The notes below the pieces were generated by a model, which ran no database searches, was not told where the DNA came from, and saw only the letters and a list, made by a program, of their open reading frames with translations. From Takakia lepidozioides (taxonomy: Eukaryota > Streptophyta > Takakiopsida > Takakiales > Takakiaceae), in the NCBI GenBank assembly GCA_030704615.1, contig CM060732.1, positions 32,035,053 through 32,099,052 on the forward strand: DNA of 64,000 bases, written 5' to 3'. Shown here piece after piece: positions 24,260 to 34,571 of this stretch. Every line of letters begins with the position of its first letter. Within the stretch, counting starts at the first letter, position 1. The position numbers and the translations under genes were made by a program.

Positions 24260-24914
24260 CCTTGGGTAATTGATAAGGTGATAGGAGCTGACCTTCTCGC
24301 CCATCATGTCTTGTAGCAGGGAAGAAGGGCTGAAGGAACTCGTCATGCTCTAATTGGCCAATGCTCCAAGTGTGTGGAAATCAGACCAGTTGTAGATCAC
24401 ACAGATTACTCAACTGCACGATTTTGGGAGGAACAAATGACCTACAGATACGGCACACAAAAGGTCACATCAACAGATCAAGGCTGAGAGTGGATTAAGT
24501 GTGAGTTTCGGAGATATATGAGCGATTCAGGAGGAGGAAACAAGAGCAGTCGGCCCTATACTGGTCACAGAGCAACGGACGGATTGGATGCGTGATCAAT
24601 CATTGAAGTCAAGCATCAAAGTAATCAGTGGAAGAAAGGGTGGAGAGTGTAACACAGACCTCAAGACATGGTCTGGCAGTCGAGTTGAAGTGCAGGCTGC
24701 CCGTAATCTCCCTCCATGCGAGCTGGAACTTACGGGAAACGACCTGAGAGTCAGCAATGATAAGTATGTGGGACAGACACCTGAACAAATGCAGCTGAGG
24801 GATGACGAAGCGGCAATGCGGTCCATCATGGAGGAGAAGCCGATCGGAGTTCAACAAATCGAGCTGCTCCGTGGTAATGGCGAGGCGACCCCAAAACAAC
24901 AGAGAACTACATGA
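24260..24914 (+). pseudogene. Probable decayed retroelement integrase region
   Basis: Broken frames resemble an integrase core: ARFWEEQMTYRYGTQKV followed by TSTDQG and EWIKCEFRRYM (like a W-E-x-RYG-x-TDxGxEW stretch), then further right NLPPCELELTGNDLR, like the PFELVYG-type block after the catalytic core. Stops interrupt it and no RT is adjacent. Recognition is by pattern only. Confidence 0.35.
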
Positions 24915-24972
24915 ACATGTTCGGAACCTGTAGATAACCTGGGAACAGTTTTTAATGGTGAGAACGTTTTGG

Positions 24973-24976
<4 letters not shown>

Positions 24977-25011
<35 letters not shown>
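24977..25011 (+). repeat. Poly(A) run of 35 bases
   Basis: An uninterrupted A run, followed by CC and a T run. It could mark the 3' end of a retroposed insertion on the plus strand or be simple homopolymer growth. No target duplication was identified. Confidence 0.9.
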
Positions 25012-25016
<5 letters not shown>

Positions 25017-25270
25017 TTTTTTATCTAATTCAAATGATTTAGAGCTTGGTTGGTCATATCTTTGTCAAATGAACTCCGTTTGACTCAGTTTTTGGGGGGA
25101 TAGCTGCAGAAAGGGGAAATCTACCTACTAGACCTGGTTTTTGTTTTTGGGACTCTGCTAAAAATCTATGGGATTTTTAGAGTGTGAGTGTGCCATGAAA
25201 GATCCACAATCCTGTTTCTAGAACCTATTCTGGTCTACATGAGAGATAAATATGGGGATGTACTCCTTGT

Positions 25271-26019
25271 ATGGCTGGGGGAAATGAGGACGTGATTGAA
25301 GGGCAGGTCTCTTCTCTTAGCCTGTGCACCAAATGGGACAAGATTTATGTTTCCCAAGGAACTCAGACTGATTTGAGTGGAGAACAGTTGGACGAGTTGA
25401 TTGCATACTGGGAGTCAGGCATTAGCAGTGGACAACAAACTGTTGTAGTTGGCGTTGAGGGCCTCAATATCGCCTTGGACAGTCAGAACTCTGTTGGAGC
25501 CAGCAGTTCTGCAGCTGTAGGTGAAATACCAAAGTGGGTGAAAGCTAGGCTTGGAACACAGCCAAAGACAGCCCTGGGGACCAAGGTGTTCAGCCACAAG
25601 GCCATGGTGTATTGGAGTAGTTAGCAGGAGCTGCACAAGTTTGTGCAATTAGACAGTGTTGCAGCCGGACACGCTCTGCACAAGGCAACCATGAGCGGGG
25701 GTTCATTAGCAATGACATGTTTGTTGTGCGTGAAGGAGATGCAGTCATTCGCAATGAGGACACCCGCAACCGTCTCAAAGCTTTCGAGTTGAGAGACTAT
25801 CAGACCCTACCTTTGTTTTCTTTAGTGTTCAGTGAGCGGGAGATAGCAGAGTGTTGCTTTGTCTCTACCTGGCAGAAAGAGGAGGAGGGTTGGTTAGAGC
25901 GAGCTACTGTAGCTTGGGACAAGGTTAGTGGCAGGTTTCTGGACATAGATATACCTCCTACACCTTACCATCAAGCAGAGCGAGGCACGTTGAGAGAAGT
26001 CTGGAAGTTGATAGCATAG
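25271..26019 (+). other. Unrecognised coding-like region upstream of the methyltransferase retroelement
   Basis: Two consecutive open frames, 25271-25624 and 25717-26019, have coding-like composition. The first reads KWDKIYVSQGTQTDLSGEQL and ends at a TAG; the second reads VREGDAVIRNEDTRNRLKAF and ends at TAG after LREVWKLIA. They may be one gene broken by a stop and a frameshift. I do not recognise a family. They may be an extra 5' gene of the retroelement or host sequence next to its insertion point. The following 26020-26537 is non-coding, with an imperfect 50-bp repeat near 26338 and 26388. Confidence 0.3.
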
Positions 26020-26537
26020 ATCAGGATTAGATCTTGCTTGGGCGGGCTTTTATTCTTCCCTTCCATCTCTGTACTATTTTCATTACCTTGTACTTGTAGT
26101 TGCCAAAGCCTCTCTTGGTGGAGGCCAGTCAGTCCGGGGTTTTGGGCTGGGACATTCTGCAGGATCAGCGTTGCTGCTGGATTTTGGTGTGGGGGTGTTG
26201 ATGTTTTGATTTCTTGTGTTTGGATCCCCCCCAACACCTGCATGCTTGACTGTGCGCCATGTTGTTTTGTGTGGGCGCTTGCTTTCATAGGGATTAGGCC
26301 GGATTTGATCACCGGTCAATCCTAGAGTATGCTGTCGGTGGTGAGGCTGGAGTGATGACCAGCAAGACCACCAATGTTTCTTCTATGGTGAGGCTGGGTT
26401 GATGACCAGCCAACCATAGGAGTTCTTGCGGTGGATGCAGGTGCAGGTGCCCTGAGCCATTGGGATATGACCCTTAAACTGCAACAGGTGCCCACCCATG
26501 TCACTATTAGATTAGTACTAGAGCCTTATAGTGTTAC

Positions 26538-27934
26538 GTGGAAGAGGTGCACATTGTGAGTGTCATTACGGAGTTACCCAAGGGTTTTGAGGGGAGTACG
26601 GCTACAGGCAGTAACAGTGACAGTGGGTTCACAAGACGAGGTATTCGGTTCAGACCACCTTCACCGCCACCCTCAATTATTGTAGAGTCAGACACAGACT
26701 CGGAGGCTTCATCAACAGGTGTGCACTTTCATTTGCCATTGTTGTGGGACGACATGGAAGAGATATATGGAGCTACCAAGGGCCTCGTAGGTACTCTGGA
26801 GCTGTGGGCACAATTGAGTTGGATGACTTTATCCAGGAGTTCGACAGCTGGTGTGATTTGCAGCAGATGCGCAATCCACAGCTATTCACCCCATTCATGG
26901 CGTGGAAGGGACTGTTCCAGCATTTGGAAGGCCCGCCTATGGACGATTACCACGAGTTCAGGCGAGGACATGAAGCAGAGATTGAGGAGTGGATGATGTA
27001 TTGGTCACCTGACTACGTCTCCATTACTCGAGGCACGACGCAACCAGTAGCTGCATCAGTACCAATAGCTCCCACTGCCAGCACTAGTAGTGGAGCAAGT
27101 AGTGCTGGTACTTCTCCAGGTGGTACCAGTTCAAAAGGTGCTACTACTCCTCCTGCCACGACTACAACACATGTGCCTAGATTCAACCCGGTGGTGGAGT
27201 TCTTCCAGGAGTTGTGGAGGAACTACCAAGGTGTACGGACAGAGAAGCTGCGAAGTTTGCAAGACTTCCAGCGCAAACCCAGTGAGAGCCTGCGAGAGGC
27301 GTACACTCGTATGAGGCGCTTGATAAGTGTGACCCAAGGGGTTACTGAAGCTCAGGCAATCCAGTTTTGGTATGGAATTCTGGACAAGGAGCTCAAGAGA
27401 AGGGTGCGAGATGCAACCCTGTTACAAGCAGCCCAACCCACATTAGCAGATGTGTTTCTGCTGGCTGAGCGGATTGAGCTCAACATGGTGGAGGAGCGAG
27501 TTGTTACAATTGGATTTGGCAAGGACATGCCTGCACGGGGCACAGCTATCAGCCCACAGACACAAGGGACTATCCAACAGCGTGGTCAGGGGGGCAAGGT
27601 TGCCCAATCCAAGTTCCATGGAGCTTACAGGGGACCTCAGATGCAGAGGCCCGTGGCATCTTTTGCAGGCCAACAGCAACCAGGGGTGATATGTTGGACA
27701 TGTGGAGGACCCCATGTCAAGAGAGATTGCCCAGAGAGTGGCAAAAGGCCGGCACAAGCACAGCTTGCACAGTTGCAATGTGGGCATTGTGGCAAGTATG
27801 GGCATGGAGATGCCCAGTGTTATGACTTGCATCCTGAGTTGCGCCCAGGCCAGTTCCAAGGGAACAATGGTGGCCGGGGGCGAGGTGGACCAGCCCAAAG
27901 AGGACGAGGTGGTCGGGCACGAGGTGCAGGCTAA
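26538..27934 (+). pseudogene. gag: Gag of the methyltransferase retroelement
   Basis: An acidic N-terminal frame (26538-26760, with SPPPSIIVESDTDSE) passes by frameshift into 26744-27934. The latter has a helical capsid-like region (FNPVVEFFQELWRNYQGVRT, then LREAYTRMRRLISVT) and two zinc knuckles, CWTCGGPHVKRDC (C-x2-C-x3-H-x4-C) and CGHCGKYGHGDAQC (C-x2-C-x4-H-x4-C), followed by an RG-rich tail (GGRGRGG...). Two knuckles and an RG tail suit RNA packaging. Confidence 0.85.
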
Positions 27935-27985
27935 GGGCAAGCTCCACATGGCCAAGGACGCGGAGGTCAGGGTGTTGACCAAGGC

Positions 27986-29190
27986 ATGGCCAATCGGCTT
28001 CAGCAGCTAGAGCAGAGGCTCGCTGCCATAGCTATAGCTCAGGCGGTACCGGCTCCCAGGCGGGATGGTCCACCTCCTGCTCCTGCTCCTGAGGGAGGAG
28101 ATATGGGAGGCATGGGATTCATGTGCGGAGCAGCACTACCACTAGAGCAGGTGGAGTCTGCTGCAGCCGTGACTCGAGGAGTAGCACGAGTTCCTGAGCC
28201 ACGAGGTGCAGAGGTGGAGTTGGATCCACAACGTGGGAAGGCAAGCCGTCAGGCAAGGCTGCCTCAGTCGTTCACCTTGGCGGAGACAGTGTCAACGCTA
28301 TCCATGGCACCTAGTTCTCGCCCGACTGTTACCGAGGCGGACATTACTATGCCATTGGGGAGAGCTACACGTGCAGCACTGACACCTGCCACCAAGGCTA
28401 GTGCAGCCGGTGTGTTGTTGGGGGCAGCCACCTCTGTGTGTCAAGCCCCACTGTTCTCGGCAACCATGATTGCGACGCCGGGAGTGAGACCAGCTGCAGT
28501 GTTCAGACTAGCGGCAACACTCTGTGAGAGTGGGGAGGTCACTTCATCTTCTGCGGAGTTAGTGGAAGGTGTAGTGGCAGAGGGATCCTTGGATTTGAGG
28601 GTCAAGACTGCCACGGCAGCGCCCTGGCAAGCTGCAGCTGCCAGATTGACGGAGCTGCCAGCTAGGCCAACCTTTGAGCGCGCCACGGTGACACCTGGAG
28701 TTGTCTTGTTAGACAACCAGGGAGGCATTTTCACTTTGAGTGGACTGGTAGGCAAGAAGTACCAGCCACTGCGGGTCTTGTTGAACTCGGGAGCCCAGCC
28801 ACTGATGTTGGGCAGAGAGCTGCTATTGCAGGTTTGGGCCTCATGGAGGCGGATATAGAGCCTTGTCCTTTCCAGATACAGACATCTCTGGGAGGATCAG
28901 AGCAGGCTCGGGGCATGACACGGCATCAGTTGGCTATTAGACTGCAGCCGGATCATCCTGTAGATGGCTCAGTGATGCGAGCCAAGGCCATTGTGACAGA
29001 CACGGTCTCTTACGATGTCCTCGTTGGTGGGGCAGTGTTATACCCCATGGGCTTCACCCTGGACTTCTGGAGGGAGGAGTCAGCATTCTACAGGCCTGGA
29101 TGGCAGTCAGGGGATGGTCGCCGTACACAGCTCCCTGTGACATTCATTGGGGTATTGCAGCTGCCCAGCGGGGCAAGATACCAACACTAG
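27986..29190 (+). pseudogene. Linker and retropepsin-like protease region
   Basis: A low-complexity Ala/Pro-rich linker starts at 27986 (MANRLQQLEQRLAAIAIAQA). Near 28730-28830 it reads FTLSGLVGKKYQPLRVLLNS then GAQPLMLG, the retropepsin active-site region; the family has D-S/T-G, so Asn replaces the catalytic Asp here. A frameshift moves the second half to 28834-29190, with MRAKAIVTDTVSYDVLVGG, the typical flap and second hydrophobic strand. The Asn and the frameshift both argue that the protease is inactive. Confidence 0.75.
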
Positions 29191-29489
29191 CTGCCTTCAC
29201 AGCTGCAGTTAGTTGGCCTGGAGAGTTGCTTGGAAGGCAATGCCATGCAGAGGAGGATGTGCCACCTCCAGCAGAGCAGGATTCATGCATGGTATGGTGG
29301 AGTTGCCTGCCATGGTTGCTCACACTCCATTGTGGGGTACGAGCAAGGATTTGCAGCAAGCTGCTGATAGACGGGTGCAACAAGCTTGGATAGAAGCTTT
29401 TGTACCGTCAGGAGAGGAGGAGAGTGCGGTGATTGCACCAGGGAAACCTCAGTTGTCGCCATTGGACACCACACCTCTTGTGTGGCAGC

Positions 29490-30560
29490 GGCCGGATGAA
29501 GGCATATGCCTTCTGGACTTATTTGGCGGGATCAGCACTGGATTGGCTTGCAGTGCTGCAGGCAGGTGTACGAGTTCAACGTTACCTGTATGTGGAGAGG
29601 GATGAGACTGCACGACGCGTCTCACTGCGCCATGTTGCTCAGATGGTGCAGCAGTACCTTGAGTTGTTGCCGGTGTCTGCAGGTCGTGGATACAGCAGGC
29701 CTTGCCAGCAGACATTGCGTTGCTGGGGGGCAGGATTTGGAGCGGGTTGGCTCCATGATCTGGTAGTGGCAGGTTGGCCCTGCCAAGGGCATTCATCAGC
29801 CGGGCATGGCAATGGATTGCGAGACTCGAGGACGGGTCTGTTTTGGGAGATGGTGCGGATTTTGCGCCACTTGCAGCTTCATCAAGCTGTATCTCCGGCA
29901 TACATCTTGGAGAATGTGCCACTGATGGGTGATTCTCGGGCCAGGGTGATGGCCAGTGTGCATCAAGTCCGGTCGTGGCTTGGGTCAGCAGTGTTGCTGG
30001 ATGCAGCTGCAGTGGGGTCACGGGCTCATCGTCCACGACTATGGTGGACTAACTTGATGCCACCCGCACTGCTCAAGCGTGCATTTGATGGGGTGCAGCG
30101 GCCAACACACCTCACGTGGATGGCATTTTGGACACAGGAAGGCAGTCTCAACGTGTGAGACACAATGACCGTTCGCCTTTGGCAGTGGTCAACAGGGTGG
30201 GTCAACCATGAGCAGCATTACCTACACTGCTCAGCTTCCCAGGATCCATGCTTTTCGGGATGGTGGACCTGGCCTCCTGTGGGATGCTCAGTTGCAACAG
30301 TTAGTGGAGCCTAATGCCGACGAGCGAGAGCGGCTATGGGGTTTTCCACTGGGACCACGGCGGGTGCCTTCTCTTTCTGAGGCATCACGTCGCAGGTGTT
30401 GGGGCAAGCAATGGATCTCAATTGCTTGACTGGATTATCAGCTTGGCTATGGCTGAGCAACGTAGAGTGCGGAGCGCACTTCCCTGGACGGTCTCTCTGC
30501 CTACCGAGACGGTACAGGCAGCGAGTGGGGGCGAGCCGGTGAGGACCACGGGGTTGTAGA
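29490..30560 (+). pseudogene. Cytosine-5 DNA methyltransferase domain within pol
   Basis: The conserved C5-methylase motifs occur in linear order over three frames. Motif I is LLDLFGGISTGL (29508-29545), which binds SAM. A motif II-like acidic step is YLYVERDETARR (near 29590). Motif IV is LVVAGWPCQGHS (near 29761-29800) with the catalytic Cys. Motif VI is AYILENVPLMG (near 29900). Motif VIII is SRAHRPRLWW (near 30020). Motifs IX-X are ADERERLWGF (near 30318) and the G-Q/N-A-M-D-L-N end near 30403-30425. Motif order I to X is not permuted (unlike DRM). A one-base shift between motifs I and II, and further shifts before IX, break the frame. It sits between protease and RT, so it belongs to the element and is not a host gene. 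Confidence 0.85.
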
Positions 30561-30789
30561 CATCCATGGCACATGTGGGAGGTGCTCGAGGTTCAGAGGG
30601 AGTTGGCAGCCAAAACAGCTGTGATGGATGAGGTTGGGGATTCTTCTCGGGATGAGGAGGTTCTCAATGATGAGATGATGGGGCAGGATGAGGCCTTGTC
30701 ATTGACTGAGCAGGAAGGAAGTACTGCTCAAGAGGTTGCCAGCATAGCAACCACGGGACGCGTCCTCTACCTCTAAGCCACTGGACTTA

Positions 30790-32502
30790 AGGTTGCAGTA
30801 CGGAGGACAATTGGGAGCCTGACATTGGACCCATTGTCACCGGAGGAGAGAGACGACGTATACGGCGGTTCCTGAGGGCTTACAGGAATTGCTTTGCCTT
30901 CAGTTTGAAGGACTTGGGAGCACTGAAGGGTCAAGAGATCCGTATTGAGTTGGCCACTGACACGCCAATCTTTCGGAGACCCTATAGATACAGTGACATG
31001 GAGAGGTCTTTGATTCAGATGAGGACTCAAGATCTCTGGGAGGCAGGTTTGGTGGAGCTCTCTGGTGGAGAGTATGCTTCAGCCACAGTGATGCCAGCTA
31101 AGAAGGATGTCTATGGCAATTGGACGGAGAGACGTATGTGCGGTGATTACCGGCCTGTAAATCGTCAGACCAAGTCCGATAGGTATGCCATGCCAACACC
31201 AGAGGAGATCTTTGATGCCATTGGGCATTCCAAGGTCTTTAGCACGTTGGATTTACGATCCGGATATCACTAGTTGCCGATCAAGGAGGCGGATAAGCAA
31301 AAGACGGCATTCTGGGGGATCAATGAGCACGGGAAGGATTGCCTATACCAGTGGCGGTTCTTACCATTTGGGCTTAAAAACGCTCCCGCTGAGTTTCAAA
31401 GAGTCATGGACAGGATTCTAGCAGGGGTGGAGTTTGCTCGGTGCTACATAGATGACATCATCATCTTTAGTGCTACGGTGGAGGAGCATGAGAGACACCT
31501 TCAGGGGGTATTTGAGCGCTTAAGGACGCACGGATTGAAGTTACATCCGGGCAAGTGCAAGTTTTTCCACAACCAGATTGAGTATCTGGGTCACATGATA
31601 TATCCTGGAGGATTGGGGGTACAGCAGACTAAAGTAGAGTCCATTGTACAGGTTCCACGCCCCACGGATATGAGCCGAGTTCGAGCTTTCATGGGGTTAG
31701 CAAACTATTACAGACGGTTGTTAAGGGATTTAGTGCCATTGCAAAGGCTCTAACCAAGCTGACCAAGGTGGACCAGGAGTGGCAGTGGGGAGTGGGAAGA
31801 TGAGCAAGAACAAGCTTTTCAAGAGCTCAAGGCGAGGTTGACCTCGGCGCCCATCTTGAGACGACCTATCAGGGGGCGTTCTTTTCAGCTGCATACAGAT
31901 TGGAGTATGCTGGGGCTTGGAGCGGTGCTCACACAGGTGGATGATGAGGGAAGAGAGTTCGTAGTGGCTTATGCTAGCCGCTCGAACAATGCTGCAGAGT
32001 CTAAGTATAGCTCATATGAGGGAGATGCTTAGCTGCAGTGTGGGCCGTGGCACACTTCAGGTGCTATCTATACGGCAATCTCTTCACCCTTGTCACGGAT
32101 CACCAACCACTCAAGTGGTTGATGGAGTCAGACAAGCTTACGGGGAAGCTTGCACGGTGGGCACTCATCCTTCAAGAGTATGACTTTCAGGTGGTGGCAT
32201 CGACCGGGTTGGTGAATCGCAATGCAGATGGGTTGAGTCGCAATCCATGCACGAGCCAGCAGGATGACACTGGAGCTCGGTGGCATGGTGAGACGGACGA
32301 GGAGATGGTGCCCGGATGGCATGCATCTGCATTTCTGTGTATCTTGGCAGCAGAAGGCCAGGTTGGACCTGCAACAGGGATGACTGTAGATCAAGTGTCT
32401 GAGGACCCTGAGGCAGCAATGAGCAAGGTGGCGCCAAAGATATACATGAGGATTCAGTTGTGTTGGACTACCTCCGCACTGGAGACACTGCAGCCACTGT
32501 GA
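30790..32502 (+). pseudogene. pol: Reverse transcriptase and RNase H of the methyltransferase retroelement
   Basis: RT reads RIELATDTPIFRRPYRYSDM, MCGDYRPVNRQTKSDRYAMP, FSTLDLRSGYH and the catalytic YIDDIIIFSA (31445-31474). An in-frame TAG at 31273 follows GYH, where the family has Gln (CAG), so one base change broke it. RT ends in a frameshift near 31740. RNase H follows with FQLHTDWSMLGLGAVL (the family has TDAS) and EFVVAYASRS. A second TAG near 32032 splits it from FTLVTDHQPLKWLM, and the Asp after NRNADGLSR is kept. Confidence 0.92.
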
Positions 32503-32548
32503 CTGCCAAGGAGAGGGATCGGATCCTACAACGAGCCAAGAGGTTCAA

Positions 32549-33788
32549 GTGGGAGGGGACACACCTGCTCCGAGTGGGGAGGATGGTCGAGTGAGGATTG
32601 TGCCTCACCCAACACAGCGGGCACGGTTAGTGCGGCATGCCCATGAGGAGTTGGGGCATTTTGGGGTGCGACGCACTCATAGTCTACTGCAGGGGCAGTA
32701 TTGGTGGCGTGGTATGCACACAGAGGTACAACAATTTGTGGCTAGGTGCATGGTGTGTGACAGGGTGCGTGCTTCATTCAACGCCCCTACTCCACAATTG
32801 CACCCTCTTCCGATCATGGGATTGGGCTATAGGTGGAGTCTTGACTTCGCAGGGCCATTGCCACTGACCATGCGCCACAACAAGTACGTGTTGGTGATGG
32901 TGGAGCACTTCTCCAAGTGGATTGAATTGGTTCCATTGCCTGATAAGGCTAGTGAGGGAGCTGCGTATGCATTCTTGGATTGTGTGCTTAGCCGATTCGG
33001 TGCTCCAGCTGAGGTACTCACGGACCAAGGGAGAGAGTTCTTGGGGGAGTTTCAGGCTTTGTGTGACAAGGCCTTGATAGCAGAAGGGACACCTAGGAGA
33101 TTGGGACCTTCAGTTACCCTGGTTAGCCATGGGCTACAGGTTCAGCAAGCAAGCATCACTTGCCTCATTCTCACCATACTTTCTTCTCTTTGGCCGAGAG
33201 CCGGATTTGCCTACATCCATTCGCAGAGAAGCTGCTACAGTTCTTAACCTTGACGATCCGGACGTGTGGGCACGTGCATGTGAGCAGCATGCAGAGTTGT
33301 TCAAGAGAGTCATGCCCATGGCTTTCGAGAACCTTGCCATTGCACAACACCGTGATACGTTGAGGTATGCTACCATACGTGGTGGGGGCTATCGTCCTGG
33401 GGTTCGGAGATTCAACCCTGGTGACTATGTCTATCTGCAGCAGACTGCCCCTACGACCCTGGATGTGACTGCAGGACGTGTTATTTTGAGGGTTCGAGAG
33501 GTCTTGCCCTCATGCGTCTTGGTCTTGGAGGGTCGGGATGGCATAACTTGGAAGGACCATGTGCGTAATTGTGCGCCATGTCACCTTCCGAATGTCGATG
33601 GCAGGATTGACCCAAACCTGGCAGTGGTATCTGCAGGTTTGAGGTGTATGTTGTGTGGGTCTGCTAAAGGGGCAGCCACCATGCTGGTGTGCGATCGATG
33701 CTCTAGAGGTTGGCATATGGGATGCTTGACTCCACCTCTTGAGATGGTTCCAGATGGGGATTGGTTATGTCCACATTGCATTGGATAG
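32549..33788 (+). pseudogene. Integrase with C-terminal PHD finger, internal deletion
   Basis: The HHCC zinc finger reads HEELGHFGVRRTHSLL then CMVC. The catalytic core has SLDFAGPLPLT (first Asp) and VLTDQGREFLGEF (second Asp). After LCDKALI the frame jumps to unrelated bases and resumes in another frame at MGYRFSKQASLASFSPYFLL (near 33129), so the segment with the third catalytic residue (Glu) is missing. The C-terminal tail then reads RFNPGDYVYLQQ and a full C4HC3 PHD finger: CMLC, CDRC, WHMGC and CPHC at 33645-33785, just before the stop. PHD fingers read histone H3 tails; in this position it would tether the integration complex to chromatin, in the role a chromodomain plays in chromoviruses (inference). 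Confidence 0.9.
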
Positions 33789-34046
33789 TGGGAGTGGATA
33801 CAACCATGGAAGGCTAACAAGCAACGCAAGGCCCAGCTACTAGGAGACCTTGAACACACGAGATCCTGGCTCAAGTTCACAGATTGCAAGACGGCGGCTA
33901 ACGATGGGGCTACTCTTGTACCCGGCCCCTTGGTCTATAGAGTTTGAGTACAATAGGGACAGTGATAGAGGACTTAGTACGGCTGTGGCTATTACATCTT
34001 TGCTATCTGGAGGTAGAGGGACCTATCCACCAGCTAGGGGGGCGAT

Positions 34047-34480
34047 TGTGGCAGACTACTTTATTGGGCATATATGTGTGGTGTGGTTTGGACAGCGATG
34101 TAGTTGTGTAGCGACATGTATGCGCACGACAGCTGTCAAGTTAAATAAGCACAGTGTGAAAACAGCTAGAATAAAACTAGTTATTTGTATTTAACACTTG
34201 GATTTAGGTCAAGTGTTAAATCAGGTGTCAAGTTTAGTTTGACACCTGGTCCGTCTTATCTTCACGAGAGCGGCAGTCGCGCGGCTCATCTCTCTCGAGT
34301 TGAGCCTGCGCGACCGAGCTCCTGCATGCGTTTAGATCTGAGTGTACTCATGATGGGAGTGTAGGTTGTTGTGGGGTGGAGTCCCTATAGCTTGGGGTGC
34401 CCCTGGCTCGACTACTATTTCTAAGAGTGATGGTTTGGTTTTCATGCTTTGCATCGTGTGTGTCCTTAGCTTTTTTAGCA
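34047..34480 (+). repeat. Putative 3' LTR of the methyltransferase retroelement
   Basis: It starts TGTGGCAGAC after the purine tract AGGGGGGCGA and most plausibly ends ...TTTTAGCA at 34480. AATAAA lies at 34170-34175, followed by two adjacent stem-loops (34190-34248). No second full copy exists in the window, so the right end is inferred from TG...CA and from the restart of the LTR head at 34485. Confidence 0.6.
34190..34248 (+). promoter_or_regulatory. Two adjacent stem-loops downstream of AATAAA in the LTR
   Basis: Stem 1: TTTAACACTTG (34190-34200) pairs with CAAGTGTTAAA (34210-34220) around a 9-base loop. Stem 2: CAGGTGTCAA (34222-34231) pairs with TTGACACCTG (34239-34248) around a 7-base loop. 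Both stems are perfect. They begin 14 bases after the AATAAA signal, so they could take part in RNA 3'-end formation or strand transfer (inference). Confidence 0.7.
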
Positions 34481-34484
34481 CTAT

Positions 34485-34571
34485 TGTGGCAGACTACTTT
34501 ATTGGGCATATATGTGTGGTGTGGTTTGGACAACGATGTAGTTGTGTAGCGACATGTATGCGCACGACATG
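34485..34571 (+). repeat. Direct repeat of the LTR head
   Basis: 87 bp repeat the start of the LTR at 34047, differing by one base (GGACAACG against GGACAGCG). After GCGCACGAC the two sequences part. It is 438 bp from the first copy, so a second, truncated LTR lies directly behind the first, four bases after TTTTAGCA. Confidence 0.9.

Larger units (their letters stand above)
26538..34480 (+). mobile_element. Ty3/gypsy element carrying a cytosine-5 DNA methyltransferase and a PHD finger
   Basis: Domains in order on one strand: Gag with two zinc knuckles (26744-27934), protease (about 28680-29190), C5-DNA methyltransferase (about 29490-30560), RT (30790-31750), RNase H (31840-32260), integrase (32600-33540), PHD finger (33645-33788) and a 3' LTR beginning TGTGGCAG at 34047 after a G-rich polypurine tract. 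No matching 5' LTR or PBS was found upstream, so the left end is either deleted or not recognisable. Many stops and frameshifts, an altered protease active site and a deletion across the integrase catalytic Glu mean this copy is dead. Methyltransferase-bearing retrotransposons have been reported in some protists and a charophyte alga (from memory), so the family type is known though uncommon. Confidence 0.9.

Noticed and set aside
29490-30560. The C5-methylase as a host DNMT/DRM/CMT gene
   Set aside because: It lies between protease and RT in the same direction, has no BAH, UBA or chromodomain, no introns, and shares the frame decay of the element.
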